Below are positions 27,652 through 40,064 of a DNA stretch of 64,000 bases, one piece after another. The translations under genes and the position numbers were made by a program. The notes beneath the pieces were generated by a model. The model was not told the origin of the DNA and did not search any database. It saw only the letters and a list, made by a program, of their open reading frames with translations. How positions within the stretch are numbered: position 1 is the first letter of the stretch; each line of letters begins with the position of its first letter. Source of the stretch: Symbiodinium natans (Eukaryota > Sar > Dinophyceae > Suessiales > Symbiodiniaceae); contig CAJNDS010002149.1 in the NCBI GenBank assembly GCA_905221605.1, positions 353,972-417,971 of the forward strand, read 5' to 3'.

Positions 27652-30084
27652 TTACCGCAGTCGCAAGCTTTCCAGGGCGACGTCCGCGAAAGCTGGCGGA
27701 TAGTGCTGCGTTGCTTTGAGATCAAAGTTTCGTGAATGATCTCCCTTGCAGGTACATGCAAATGTTTCGGACATTGTTCGCACAAACTGTTCATCGTTCG
27801 ACATCAGTTTCCAAATCTTTCGGATAGGTAATCCATCTCTGCCTACCAAGCCTGAAACACAGCCGTGCACTTCGCCAGTGTAATGGGTTCTTTGCTTTGC
27901 AAACGAACGGGTGCTTGCCCATCCCCAGTAGGCACACCTCTGCGGCCATTCTATGACCCATACCCCCACTTGCGGGTGGTTCACCATCACTAAGAAGCTC
28001 CGCCAGAGCTTGCGATGCACCGTGAACAAAGCTTGTAGATGGTCCTGATAGCCCGGCCGATCTTCGTGTCGCCGTTGGTACGGGCTACCTCCGGTACAAG
28101 GAGTGCTGCTCCAGAAAACAACCTTCATCCCCCATTCTCTCGCAACATTCATTGTAGACATGACCCGCTCCACGGTGTCATTCGAGGTTCCGTCAACCCC
28201 TTGAGTAATCGGCAGGACAAATACTTGGTGCACACTTCCTTGCAAGTACAGATTCGAACGTGAACTCGTGCAAAACTCGATCAGCAAAGTTGAATATTCA
28301 GTCTCGAGTTCGCATAGCCGACAGAAAGCTTCATATTCGAGGTTGTCCGGCCCGAGTACAGAATCTAGCACTCCAGACAGCAACAAGCAAGACCTGACTG
28401 CTGGGACCTCTCGGAAATCGATGTTGGTGACATCTTCTAGTCCGAGGGTTGCTGTATGCTTTGCTGTTTGGAGGCGATTTAAATTCTTTGTGAGAAGATC
28501 GCTCACATTCTCGGTTCCGGCCACTCCCTCTACGGCTAACTCGCCGCTATGGACACGGTCTTGGATAAAGCACAACCTCAAGTCTATATGCCGCATGCGC
28601 CTGAGTAGCCCCTCCATGCTGGCGATTTGCCTAGCTGAGGCAGAGTCAGTGTACACGCGGTGGGGTTTCTGGAGGGTGCCCCAGATATGCGCCGTCAATT
28701 GCGCAAGTCCTGCCACCTCTTTCGCTGCCTCGGCGATGGCAAACAACTCTGCCTCTGCTGAGCTGAGTGCCACGACGCTCTGCAGGCGGCTGTACCCCTT
28801 TATGCAGTACCACAGACCGTCCACTGCAATGTAGATCACTCCGCCACTGGTGCTCTTCCGGGCTACGCTCATCTCGCTGCCCCAATTGCTGTCGCAATAG
28901 GCTACCAGGCTGGCATTCTCCCCCTCATTGGTCTTGCCATCTCCGAGCGGGAAGATTTGATCTAACAGCGGAAACGCTGCTAACCATCGCAGGAACTTGC
29001 GAAGTGCATCTTCATGCACTTGCCGTGGCATGCTTTGTCCGCGCGACAACATGGAGTGAAAGTACGTTATATCTGAGCGAGTTTGACAGAGCCAGCCTAT
29101 CTTCCCTAGGCAACTTCGGAACCGTGAGGCTTCACTGGACAGCTCCTTTGAAGGCTCTTCAACACTCTCCTCATCGTACATACTCCTGATGTCGGGTGTC
29201 GTCAAGGATGCTTTTACGGTGGATATGTCCCATCCGAAGGATGTAAAGACCGACTTCACATACTCAGGCTTCACCCCAAGCATGATTTGTCGTCCATCCC
29301 AACGGATTAAACGGCCGAGGAATTCCATCTGCCCATCTTCGATCAGCCTCCCTGTCACTTTGACTTTCAAGACTGAACTCAGGGCTTCGTGGACGTACTC
29401 GAACCCTTTCTCGGTAGAGGACACAATGAGCAAATCATCCACGTACGCTAACATGATGATATACTCCCATCCGGATTCAAGGTTGACCCATCCGCTGAAA
29501 AGCGTCGGTTCAAGCGGACTCGCTTGTAAGCCTAGTGCAGATACGATCCTGTTCAGGTGTCGCTGCCAGCTAAGGCTAGCGGAACGCAAACCGTAGAGCG
29601 CTTTCTCTAGTATCAAGTACGCGGTTTCGCCGCTCTCGAGCGCGAATGTGCTTGGCAACTCGATAATGGTGGGTTCCACTACCTGCGCAAAGAGAAACGC
29701 GGTGGAGATGTCGAGGCCGTAAGCCCGCATCTTTCCCTTCGCCGCCCGTGCAAGGACGATCTTGAGGGCTTCCACCGACGCAGTATTAGAACTCAACCCC
29801 AAATCGAGTGCGGATGGTCGGCCATGAGCAAAATCCTTAGCGACTATCCTTGCTCGGACTAGTCCTGGGGCCTTCTGAGTGAGGACCCATCGGGACTTGA
29901 CCGTCCGACAGTTTGGGTTGGCTTTGCGGTATTCATCAATCTCGCTCTTTGATCTTGCATAACCAACTTTCAGACTATCGAGCGCATTCACCTCTTTCTT
30001 GATTCCTTGCCATGTCTCTTCAGGATCCAGCTGAAAACCTTCCAGGTCATCGTAGCTGGCTCTAGGTCGACTCACCCAGAGAGT
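27652..30084 (-). pseudogene. Copia A reverse transcriptase-RNase H and C-terminal extension, separated from integrase by an insertion
   Basis: About 810 codons, matching copia B 59485-61907 almost residue for residue. Copia RT landmarks: KSRWVLTQK, LDISTAFLFAQ (motif A), LYGLRSASLSWQ and YVDD. RNase H: YCDSNW, SSAEAELFA, YTDSASA and the terminal SDLLTKNL. An extension of about 260 residues follows, with VFWSSTPCTGG and VIEWPQRCAYW, unusual for copia. The open frame begins artificially inside the 16-kb insertion (to 30159). Without the insertion the frame would join the integrase region at 46293. Confidence 0.9.
30077..30084. repeat. Target-site duplication, left copy
   Basis: CAGAGAGT, identical to 46286-46293. 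Copia B has this octamer once at the corresponding place (reverse complement ACTCTCTG near 59470), showing it was duplicated by the insertion. Confidence 0.85.
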
Positions 30085-30160
30085 GGGCGCCACTTCCAAG
30101 GTGCACGCGCGCGCGCTTCCAAGGTGCACGCGCCGTCTGTGTCCAAGGTGCACGCGCAAC
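30085..30160. repeat. Left terminal array of the insertion
   Basis: Three units of T(T/C)CCAAGGTGCACGCG, the first two separated by a GC dinucleotide run. Related units occur at 46039-46110 (same orientation, with AAGCTGCACGCG) and inverted at 46235-46275. Confidence 0.75.
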
Positions 30161-32000
30161 GTTGGGGACCTGCGCAGGGCCGAGTGTTCTTGTACCCTGA
30201 AGCTTCAACCGTAAACCCTTAACCCTAGGGCCCAAGATGTGGGGTTGCTATGGAGCCATGTGAGCAACTGTCACAGTCTTATGCAGACACTATACTCCTG
30301 GCCAGCCTCTTCCACAGGTTCATCTGGCTTATCCGAGTTGTGATTCTTGACATGTTGCAGTTGCCGTTGTGTGTTATCCGCCGGCGTTTGGCCGACTGCC
30401 TCACATCCTACAGCAATAGGCTTGTGATGCAAGGCGGCACTCCGTATAGCATAGCATACCACTGTCGTAAGGCAAAACATGCCGCATCATGCAGTCTTCA
30501 ACACAGCAACGAGCCAGAGTAGCTGCAATACTTTGAAACTAAAGCAGCTTCAACCTTAGCGAATGTTCCATGACTAGTCAGTCTGTCCCCTAGCACCTAC
30601 AGTTTCAACTCTCGAACTTTACCACCGCTTGGTAGCTCTGCAGATTTTTCGAATTCGAAGATGCCGCTCCAGCGCTGTGACGCCTGGGGGCCATGACCCT
30701 CGGCCCCAAAAGAATGGGGCGTTAGAAGCGCCGGCTTGGTGTCTGCTTGGCAGTCAACTAAAGTCTTGAATCCGTCTGAGCATCCTTCGGAGTAGATACT
30801 GAGTAGATTGCGCTATTCTGCGTCTTTCAAAGAGAGAGTCGGATTCAAAACTCTGGCCATGGCGGTGCACATGAGCCCCTTAAGTTCCCTTTACACAGCA
30901 TTCCAGGAGCCCAAAGCTCTAGAATCAAACCCCTATAGAGCCCAAACCCTATAGAATGCTAGGCTCAGTAGATCCCGAAGCCCAAATGGCCCCTCTGCAC
31001 ATAAAGGGGGGGGGGGGGTCCTTACGATTCAAGGGTCCCTACAACTCTTTGGGAGCTGCTCAGGGTATCTTCTCCTCCTTGTGGCCCTTCCGGCGGCGAC
31101 CGGGGAGCCGCGCGGGCCTTTGAGCACGCCGATTATAAGGGGGGGCGTCTTTAGCTCGCGATAGATACCTTATAAGAACCACAAACCTCCAGCTGCAGGT
31201 TATGGGATTCTTAGACTACCCGAAATGAGGCTTCGGGCTCCTAAGAGAGAGAGAAAGAGATAGAGAGAGAGAGAGAGATTATATATTATGCATATTTGTT
31301 CTATATGTTTGTTATATATTTATTTGTGTATGTATTTTATTTACATATATATATATATATGTATAGAGAGATGCATGTTCATGTTCATTCTACTATAGTG
31401 TTTGGTTGCATTATTCTTTGGATCGCCCCTCAAAAGTCCTTGAGACTGCGAGGCCTTGCCCTGAGGATGCCACGGTCATGAGCTGCTCGGCCACTTGGGA
31501 TGTAAGTGAGGATGTTGGGATTTTGGGCTCTGGACATTAAGGGTCTAGGGTTATATAGGGATTAGGGATTAGGGCTTGGGGTTTAGGGTTTCGGGTTTCG
31601 GCTTGAGTTTATGGGCTCTGGACCTCTGTGCCGATTGCTGTTCGGGGTTTCTGCTGGTTTCCAACACTCCAACAGCGAAGCTTCCCCCCGAGGATCCATG
31701 TACCTACACAGCATGTACTTGGGCCCTAAAGCTAGTATACAGGAACCCCCTTAAGGCCCAAGAATATACTTTCTATGCACGTGGATCCATAGGGTTCGGT
31801 TGCTGGGTTGAAGTTTGGAAAGGTCCCAGTCCCCAACCCCGGTCCAGCAAGTCCCAGAAGGCTTGAAAGCAGAGCAGCTGCAACTAAGATGTACCACTCG
31901 GCTTCAGCTACAAGCAGTGCTTAGTCTTGCTGTATCGTCTTAAGGCATGATCCCAACATGATCTGCGTCTGCAAGGTGTAGTCCTTGTCCCTCCAAAATT
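30161..32000. other. Unique left part of the insertion, no supported gene
   Basis: Low coding signal on both strands. It contains a poly-G run (31006-31018), an (AG)n microsatellite (about 31243-31278), an (AT)n stretch (about 31345-31362) and a telomere-like patch at 31555-31600. Confidence 0.6.
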
Positions 32001-34466
32001 TGCCAGGCCTGGTGTTCGGAAGTGGTTCCGAACTCCCGCGCCACGATGGGGGGCAGCCCCTGTGCAAGGTGGATCGGCTTGATCTCCGCTGTAGAGGATT
32101 TAGGTTTAGGGTGTAGTAGGGGTTTAGGGTTTAGGGTTTAGGGTTTAGGTTTAGGGCTTTGGTGCTCCGCGCAAAAGGGTTTAGGGTTTTTCTGGGAGTC
32201 TTGGCTGGAGTGTTGTGGGACATGTACTGGTGTGACATAGGCTTCCACATCAGCAGGCCAGTCGAAGGCTTGCCAAATCTTCACAACCTGCATCTCAAAC
32301 AAACCGGAAAAAGTGTGTGCCCTCGGTTTGGGATTGGGATGGTTTATAGGAACAATCCTTGAGAGGGATGAGAGTGCCCCGAGTATTCAGAACCGGAGAG
32401 AAGTGTGTGTCCTAGGTTTGGGATGTAAGGTTTGGAAATTCAGGCCAGGGTCTATAGGCCTTCAGTCTTGCGGAACTGTTAGAACAAGGGGCAAAGATCG
32501 ACCCATAACAGCCTCCCATGAAAGCTGCCCGGCAAGCTCTCTGCAAAGGCCGTGACCGGTTCAGGGTTCAGGTTCGGGCAGGAGGAGCCTCTTAAAAGGG
32601 CTACAAGAGTTTAGTGTTTAGGGTTTGCCGGCAGCCTCCAAAGTCCGTTGCTCAAAAAGGGTTTAGGGCTTAGGGTTCATAAGATCGACTGTGCTCATGA
32701 GTATTTTCTTGATGGCTCTGGGAATCCAGCAAGTTTTGGAAGCCGTCCAGACTCGACATGAAAGCGTCGTGCCAGGACATCCAGAGAGGCATGGGCCCCC
32801 AATGCACCTGCCACCCAGCTGCAGGTAACTCCCTCCCCCCTCCCCCCACGAAAAGAAGGGCTTGCTGTGGACCATTCTGTTTTGGGGCTAGAGACATAAA
32901 GAGAGCCCGAAGAAGGCCGGAAGCTTCAGGATAAAAGGTGCAGATTTGCCCCATGCGGTGTTGGTGTAAGCCTCTCGTACCACGATGAAGGGCACTTGTA
33001 AGCCGGGCATTCGTCATTTACTTCCAGGTTCTCCGGACCGAGACCATGTAGAAGCGAAGATGCTTTGGGCTTGAGGGCGGGCGATACTGATGCTGCGTTT
33101 TCTTTTGGCACGCGCAGTGGTCCACTTATTAAGCGATCTGAGGCTACGACAGCAGCTACGAGCGTGAGCTGAGGACATGCAGGCTGGATTGGGCGCGCAC
33201 AGTGGCCCTTACCGGCATGGGCGATTTTCACCCTATAACCCCTTACAAAGGCCCTTTTTGGGGTTGAGTATGGAGATTATAGGGCCTAGTAGCCCATCCT
33301 ATTCGGGGACTCTTTCTAAGTAGCTTCGTGCGGAGCCCGGCGTCATCGCCTGTCTTGAGTGTATACCGGCAGTGAGCTGTCCTGACCCTGCACATCTCAA
33401 GTTTCTCAAGAACCTGTCAAGCTGGTCATTGGAGAGGCGTCGCCTTGCTTGTCCGAGTTGTTTGTGAGTACCAGACATTGCCAGCCTCCGCCAGGCTCCT
33501 CAAGTACCAAGTGCCCAAAGCCCTCAGAGCAACATACCTACATTTGCCTGAAGTTCCAGAATTTTTACCCTAAGCCAGCCTAAGCCTCTCGTGAAGTCTT
33601 TCTTTCAGGTCTCCGTGCCCCAAAGATGAAGGCGAGTCAGTGACCACCTTCAGCGAGGAGGCGACGGGGGCTGGGTGAGGAGGGTCCCTTCCGTGGCGTC
33701 AGATCCTTTTACAGTGTCACGTTATAGGACTTTCCCTTCTATAGGGCTTCAGGTTGTAGGACTCACTGGGCTTGCAGAGATGTTTGGGTTCAGAAGTTCA
33801 GGGTTCGGGTTCCATGGAAACCAGATCAAATTCAAAATTGGGGTCATATACCCTACACTTCCATAATTCCTACCAAGGTATATGAACCATAAGCCTGTTA
33901 GGAATCATTTGGTCCTTCAAGGGCATTGGCTTCAAGGGAATTGGGAGTTTGAAATCCCGGCCGTATAAGCCTTTGCGGCCATGAGACTGGGGAGGCGGGT
34001 CGCTGTTTCGGCGTCGCGGGCCACTTGGACAAAAGACCCCAGCTTCCACGACGACTTTGCCGGGCTCAGGGGAGTTCAGTGTTCAGGCGTTTAAGACGTC
34101 CAGCTTCCACGATGACTTTGCAGGGCGTAGTGGAGTTTAGGGTTCAGGGGAGTAGGGCTTGACGTCGAGTAGAAGAGCTTGACATCGAGTAGATGAACTG
34201 TCCAGCACACACCTTTGCTTGCGCGTGGCCTATGGTTTTGGATGTTCACCCTTACCCTAGCAGTCCTTTAGGGACTGTTACTACAAGGGGGAACATCCCT
34301 ATGGTGGTGAAGGCAGCGACACCTGCCGCGCCGACCAGCTGACGGGGAAGACGTCCCAGCCTCAGTGCCAGGTCCCTGTTTATCGTGTTTAGGGTTTAGT
34401 TTAGGGTTTAGGGTTTAGGGTTTAGGTTCATCAAGTCTCTTCTTTCTAGGCCACGCTAGAGCAATT

Positions 34467-34628
34467 ATGGCCATTGAAACCGTTGAGCCCGCACTTGCAC
34501 TTTCCACACCCTCGTCATCTGGAGGGAAGCAGATAGTCTTTGCAGTGAGCACCTGGATAAGTTTTGGGCTTTTCAGTTTTCTGACGGAAACATTCACCAA
34601 ACTGCAACGTTCCCCAGGTAGTCTTTAG
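34467..34628 (+). CDS. Possible exon with a hydrophobic segment, copy I
   Basis: A 53-codon frame with protein-like composition: an N-terminal ATG, a Ser/Ala-rich lead and a hydrophobic stretch (QIVFAVSTWISFGLFSFL) that could span a membrane. A CAG|GTAG donor-like site lies near its end (34614-34620). It may be an exon of the downstream kinase gene or of another gene; this is uncertain. The same frame is at 42524-42685. Confidence 0.3.
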   Translation: MAIETVEPALALSTPSSSGGKQIVFAVSTWISFGLFSFLTETFTKLQRSPGSL

Positions 34629-34953
34629 GGTCGAGGGTTTAAGGTTGCAAGGGCTGAAGGTTCACAGTGCCTCAGGAGTAGACTTTGGGGCCAAACTCAA
34701 CAGACAGGAACCCCTTTGCAGCTCAGCTCAGGCATTCGGGCTCGCCCTCCTTTTTGACCATTTCGGGAAAATAAGGCTACATGCTCCTGGCGACACCCTC
34801 CACCCTCAAAACACCCTGGAACGTTGCATCCCCCATGCTAAACCCTAAACCCTGGACCCAAAACCCAAAACCCTAAATCCTGAGCCCTGAGCCCGAAAGG
34901 CTGAAGACCTTTTGGCTGAGCAGGCAGGCATGCCCGCAACATGAGCAGCAGGT

Positions 34954-34957
<4 letters not shown>

Positions 34958-34990
<33 letters not shown>
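34958..34990 (+). repeat. (CAG)n microsatellite, copy I
   Basis: Eleven or so CAG/GCA units, two more than in copy II (about 43013-43040). Confidence 0.85.
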
Positions 34991-34991
<1 letters not shown>

Positions 34992-35387
34992 CCAGCAGCA
35001 GCTCTAGCAGCAGCAACACCAGTAGTTTTCAGGCAATCAATCATCGCCACAGCAGTTCTAAAGCAATGAATGATCGCCACCGCAGATAGAGCGGCCTGAG
35101 GAGATCAGCTGCAGTCGTGCCAGCGGGCGTCGGCGCGCAGTCAGCAGGCTCGGCGGAAGACCCGACAGGCCCGTCTTCGGACGGGCCCCTCGGGACCTCT
35201 GCTGAGACTGGTCGGCAGCTGCTGTCATGGCGGAGGAAGATGCTGAGTTTAAGAAGGCCAGGCTGTGCAACTTGCGGTCTGAAAGCTCGGTCGGGGGGTA
35301 TTTAGTCCACGGGCCCCAAGGGACACGGTTTTCCCCCTGAACTGCTTTGTCGTAGAGACGACTGTACACTGATGTAGCTCATTTTGT

Positions 35388-37027
35388 ATGAATCCTGTGG
35401 GCGAGGGCAAGAACTTCCATACAAGAGCTCTGTCCCCTGATCAGGAATGGGAGGATTTCATCACTGACCTTGGAGCTGGCCGCTTCAACTCCGTGCGGCT
35501 TTTGGGCGCCGGTGGAATGGGCGCAGCGTTCGTCTTCCGGAGTGCGGAAGACTTCGGAGAACGCGCTTTGAAGGTTTCCTTGGCACCTGACACGGGGCCA
35601 ACTAGCGCGGAACTCCGCCAGGCCGGAGGATTCTTTCGGGGGGGCAATTTCGTAACATGCGTGTCAGGGGCAGTTTAGGGTTCAGGATGTGCAAAATCAT
35701 GGACCTGCACGTGCCAGGAGGCTCAGATGATGGAAGGATTGAGACATCCTAACATGGTGCAGATCTATGAGTGGGGTCGAATCAGGGGACACTCGGCTGA
35801 AACCAGTATTCGGGGTGCAGGGTGAGTGTTTTCGGATATCAGGAATCTGAACACGACACTGGGGCTAGTGGGCTGCACGGCGAGGAATCCACTACATATC
35901 CATGGAGCTGCTGCAGTCCGACCTGTATGTCACGATCGCAGAGAGTGGCGCTTTCGGCATGGAGCGAGCGGCCTTCGTTCTGGGACCTATGCTGGGGTTT
36001 AGGGTTTAGGGTTTCGGGCGTAGGTTTTATTAGGGTTGTATTCTTAGACACTTAAAACCCATTTTCGCTAGCCTTAAAGAAACCAGGCAAAGCTCTAAAC
36101 TCAAAAGTCCCAAGAAATGCCGAATACACACGCCCAAGGCCTCTTTCAAACCTGAACTGGTCATCATCACCATCACGTGGCCGATAAATCAAAGAGGATC
36201 TCATGCACAGGGACGTCAAGACGCAGAATATTTTCTTGAGCGGCCATGTGGCAAAGCTGGGAGATCTTGGGCTGGTCTGTCCGAGTTGCGAGGCAGAGTA
36301 ATTCGCAAATCCCGCCAAAGCCCAAAGCGTAAACCCCTTCCCGCCATGTCATCCCCTCCTCGTACTTGACTTCCCCTGTCTGCAGGGTGACAGCATCGCT
36401 GGCACGCCCAACTATCTACCCTGGGCGATGTGGCACGCTGAAGAGCCAATGTCGCCGCGGGCTGATCAGTTCGGCGCAGCGTGTGTTTTGCGCCGTGGCT
36501 ACAACATGTCAATCTAGCATTTGGCCTTATGAAGCTATAGTCAGACTCAGTCCCTGTCAACCCGACACCAGATTGAGACGTAGACCCAACTTCAGTGACC
36601 CGACGTTGCTCTTGCATCCAGGTATGAGATGGTCGAGGGCGTGATGGCTTTTCCGGCGTGCCCTGCGGGTGTTGAGGATGTGCCACAGCATCGCGCGCAC
36701 CACCGCACATGGCAGTCGCACGGCGGCCTGCTGTCATGGGCATTGGACGAGCTGTTCGGGCCTCGACTGCAGATCAAGGCAGTGGCCGCTCAGCTGTTTA
36801 GCGGCGCCCCACCAAACGAGACAGGCTCAGGGGCCGCGGCGGAGCGAGCCATCAAAAAGGCACGCCGCAAGGCAATGGCTCGGGGCAGCGATGAGGCTGG
36901 AGGTGCGGCCGTCATAACTCCTTCTCTCATAAACGAAGCCAACAAGCACCGGCGTCGCCGCCGAATGGCGGCGAAGCAGCGCGGTGCAGGTCCCGCTGAG
37001 GACCAGGCGGGCCGTTATGTAATGTAA
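35388..37027 (+). pseudogene. Ser/Thr protein kinase gene, copy I, exon 3 deletion
   Basis: Same exon structure as the intact copy at 43439-45116: exons near 35388-35617, 35718-35785, 35885-35984, 36197-36274, 36386-36490 and 36623-37027. It differs by a 38-bp deletion after about 35984, flanked by a GG microhomology. The deletion removes the end of exon 3 (the ALLYIHG helix) and its splice donor. Other substitutions are few, for example Val for Arg in VEG(V/R)MAFPA. It is probably non-functional as a kinase. Confidence 0.75.
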
Positions 37028-37277
37028 ATCCTCGCCGTATTATCACACTCAGTTCGCCCGCCCCCTGAATCATTCTGAACCAGGCAGTGTTGCCTACCGT
37101 ATTCGAAGATATTTTATGTTTACATCCCTGCACCAGGCAGCCTCGCCCCCGAGTCCGCGTCCAGGTCCAGCGGCAGGCGCGGTCGAGGAGGCCCGCAGTG
37201 AGGGGTCCCGCCCAAGCCCTGAACCAAACACTCACCCAAGCCCTAAACCCTACAAACCCTGAAAACCCTCACCGTCT

Positions 37278-37314
37278 CGTGGCACCCAAACGAGCGCGGG
37301 ACTCGTTTGGGTGT
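37278..37314. repeat. Fold-back hairpin repeat 1
   Basis: GGCACCCAAACGAG, a short GC-rich loop, then CTCGTTTGGGTGTC: a stem of about 14 bp with one mismatch. Related copies lie at 45367, 45908 and 45970. Confidence 0.8.
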
Positions 37315-37776
37315 CAAGATCCTGGAAGTTAGCCCTAAACCCTGCGCCCTAAAGCCTAAAGCTTAAACCCTGAAGCCCAAAGCCTGAACCCTAAACCCTA
37401 AACCCTAAACCCTAAACCTCTCAGGACACATCCAAGCCCTGTGCACTCAGAGTACTCCCGCTCCCTGAATCAGGCAGCGTCGGCCGCGAGTCCACTGGCA
37501 GCCAGGGCAGCCATGGCCGTCGATGAGGCCGGCTCTCCAATTTGGGTTCTTTAGCAGCTCTCTCTTGCAAGCCCCGCCCTTTGCCCCTATCTGCCTGCGT
37601 CACAGGATATTGGGGAAGTCATGGCGGAGAGATTCGCGGAGCTGACGCTGACGCCTCTATGCACTTAGTGGCAGGAAACGGGAGCAAGACCTGGACCTGG
37701 GTGGGGGTGAGCGTTAAATAATTTGCCAGACATTTTGGAAGAGTTCATGGTTTCGGCTTCGGGACTTGGGCTTTCG

Positions 37777-40064
37777 TTTTAAGGCGGAAGGTCGGAGGGT
37801 TTGGGGGCGGCTGCAGGGTTGAGGGCTAGGGTTGAAGTTAGGAGATTGGGGCGCGGGTTTAGACGTCAGGGTTTCATGACGATCGAGGTTGCGGGGATGG
37901 GCGTTGGATCCCGGATCGAGTCCTAGTCAGATCCGAGGAGAAGCGTGGCGAGGGTCAGCGTCGTCGCTGCTCCCAGCTCCAGGTCATTCTTCCGCACCTC
38001 AACCAGGCTTCTTGGCGTGCATTATTCATTAACCCCTGCTGTCAGGCCGTAAATCGCTGAATGCTGTACCCTAAATTAAACCCTGATCCTACCCCCAATG
38101 GGAGGGCAGCGGCGGCGCCCCGCTGGCAGCAAGAGCAGCGCTTGCGACGATGGGCGCGCGCTGAAAGTTTCTAGGCTTGACGAAGCCGATTGTATAGACT
38201 ACAAAAGCGCCAAATCATTATCATAACAGTCGGGACAAGCTCGAAACTGCTACACCCTGAAACCCCGATACACCGCGCCTAAGTCCAAACAAATCGCCGA
38301 GGAGAGTGAGGCGGCTCCCCGCTGGGCACACCGTAGCCTGGTCTGCCCGGCCGGGCACGCCTAGGGGATGATGACAGACCGCTCGGCTCTCTCTCGAAAG
38401 CCTTTCAAAGAAAAGGGGACCTTGAATCTTCTTTGCCTGAAAATCCCCCTAACCCCTCTTGCCTCCCAGCAAATTTAACTACCCCCCCACCCTCAACCTT
38501 TGAAAGGGTCCGATAGCAGTAGCACGCCCCTGCCGCCTATTTGGCGCGCTGTCTACTTGGGACGGATTGAAGTGCGAAGTCAAAGAGGACAAATGCATCA
38601 GTCAGTGTGGAATCGACGGCGCACGTGCTCTGATAATTAACTCTATGCGAGTTTGAATTTGCTCCGAGGTCCTGGCTTCATACCTTGCCCGCTGCCTCAG
38701 GGGGTGGACACTGAGAAAGTTGGGAAGTTGGGGAGGGAGGAGTTTCAGGGCCGGAAAGTGTAACCCCCAAAAACACCTGAACCCCAAAAAACAGTGAGGT
38801 GTAAACCCCAAAACCCTCCAAGCTCTGAGCCCTGAGAACGCTTAAGCCGCCAGAAGCCCCGGACCCTAGAAAGCACGCTGAACCCGAAAAAGGCTAAGCG
38901 CCCCAAGCCCCGAGCCGGGCTCCATCAGGCCCCAAGATCTCCGACTTATCAACTTCTCAAGCTTTTCGTAAACACTCGTCGACACTAAGCGCCAGGCTTT
39001 TCGTGAAATTCCGATTTTGGGGTCGTGAACCTCGTAGTTCCCCAAACCCTAAACCCTCAACCCTGAACTCGAAAACCCCAATCTCCAAACCCCTTTGTTG
39101 TGGTGGCCTTAGGTCTTTTCAGGCACGTGGTGAGGCTGCAGCTGAGTTGACAAAGGCGGTGCTGTCTTGTTTCCTGGGTCCCCCTATCTGTAACGTGCTG
39201 CAGGAGGGTGCTTCAGTTTCAGTTTCAGTTTCCCTTGATCTAGTGTATCACCGGGTTGCAAACTAGACTAACCCGTCGCCGCATCTGACATCATGGACTT
39301 TGCCTGCCCCGTGCGAGTGTGAGAGTCCGCGGTTTGAGGGGACCGCCTGAAGCCCCGGAACCCCATGTACCCCAAACCCTCCCTAAGCGTGAAACCCTAA
39401 ACCCCCACAGGTACCCCAATGCCGCGACGCTCTTCAGCCGGCCGATCTTCTTCGCAAGGCCTCCGCTATGGGTGTTTCGGAACCCTGGAGGGTTTGTGGC
39501 TGAGGTTTAGGGGTTTAGGTCTGAGGGTTTAGGGTTCAGGGTCTTGGTTTAGGATCGATGCAGGGCTCAGGGGTTCAGGGTGGAGGTCTAGGGTTTCGGG
39601 TTTAGGGTTTAGACTTCTCGGGGAGGATTTTGGGGGCGTTGGGATTTCGGCTTGTCGGCTTTAGGGTTTAGGCTTAGGGCTTAGATTGCTCAGGGTTTCG
39701 GGTCTGGGATTTGGGCTTGTAGGGTTTAGGATCTGTCGAACCTTAAATCCCAAGTCTAGAAAAAAGCCCCCTGTGAGCCAACTCCGTCCTTGTAGTTTAA
39801 GGGACCACAAGGGCCCATAATTTAGTTCAACCCAAAAACCCAAAACCCTAAACCCTTTAACCGTACATTCAGGTAAGCCAGGCGCTGGCGACCCCGACTT
39901 TTCCGGCCTAAGGGACGGGCCTGTACCAAACCCTAAACCCTACCCTAAAACCCTAAACCTAAAGACCGTCGACCCTCAACCCCAAACCCTAAAGAGGCCG
40001 GAAGGGAGGGCCAAGAGCTGTAAGAAAACACATGCTTGGGAGTTTGACCTTGCAATGTTCTACA
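37777..40064. other. Spacer between the two 5.8-kb repeats
   Basis: No supported gene. It is rich in degenerate telomere-like repeats on both strands (CCCTAAA near 39035-39065 and 39375-39395; TTTAGGG near 39500-39740; CCCTAAA near 39838-39990). Short protein-like stretches exist (e.g. around 39120-39180) but without enough support to call exons. Confidence 0.6.

Larger units (their letters stand above)
27450..30084 (-). mobile_element. Ty1/copia element A, 3' part
   Basis: 3' portion of copia A, continuing 46286-53198. A polypurine tract (minus TGAGGGGGAG, at 27464-27473) is followed by the first 14 bases of an LTR, TTGATATATGTGAC (27450-27463), where LINE sequence takes over. Confidence 0.92.
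32001..37776 (+). repeat. 5.8-kb direct repeat, copy I
   Basis: Aligns over its whole length with 40065-45866. The offset starts at 8064 and changes only through one missing TTTAGGG unit (to 8057), two missing CAG units (to 8051), a 38-bp segment absent from copy I (to 8089) and one base (to 8090). Substitutions are rare. Confidence 0.93.

Noticed and set aside
32159-33231. ORFs of 60-115 codons repeated at 40216-41288
   Set aside because: They recur only because of the 5.8-kb duplication, overlap on both strands and partly translate telomere-like repeats; no splice-consistent domain was found.
35441-35647. Minus-strand ORF opposite kinase exon 1
   Set aside because: Antisense shadow of the exon with the Gly-rich loop.
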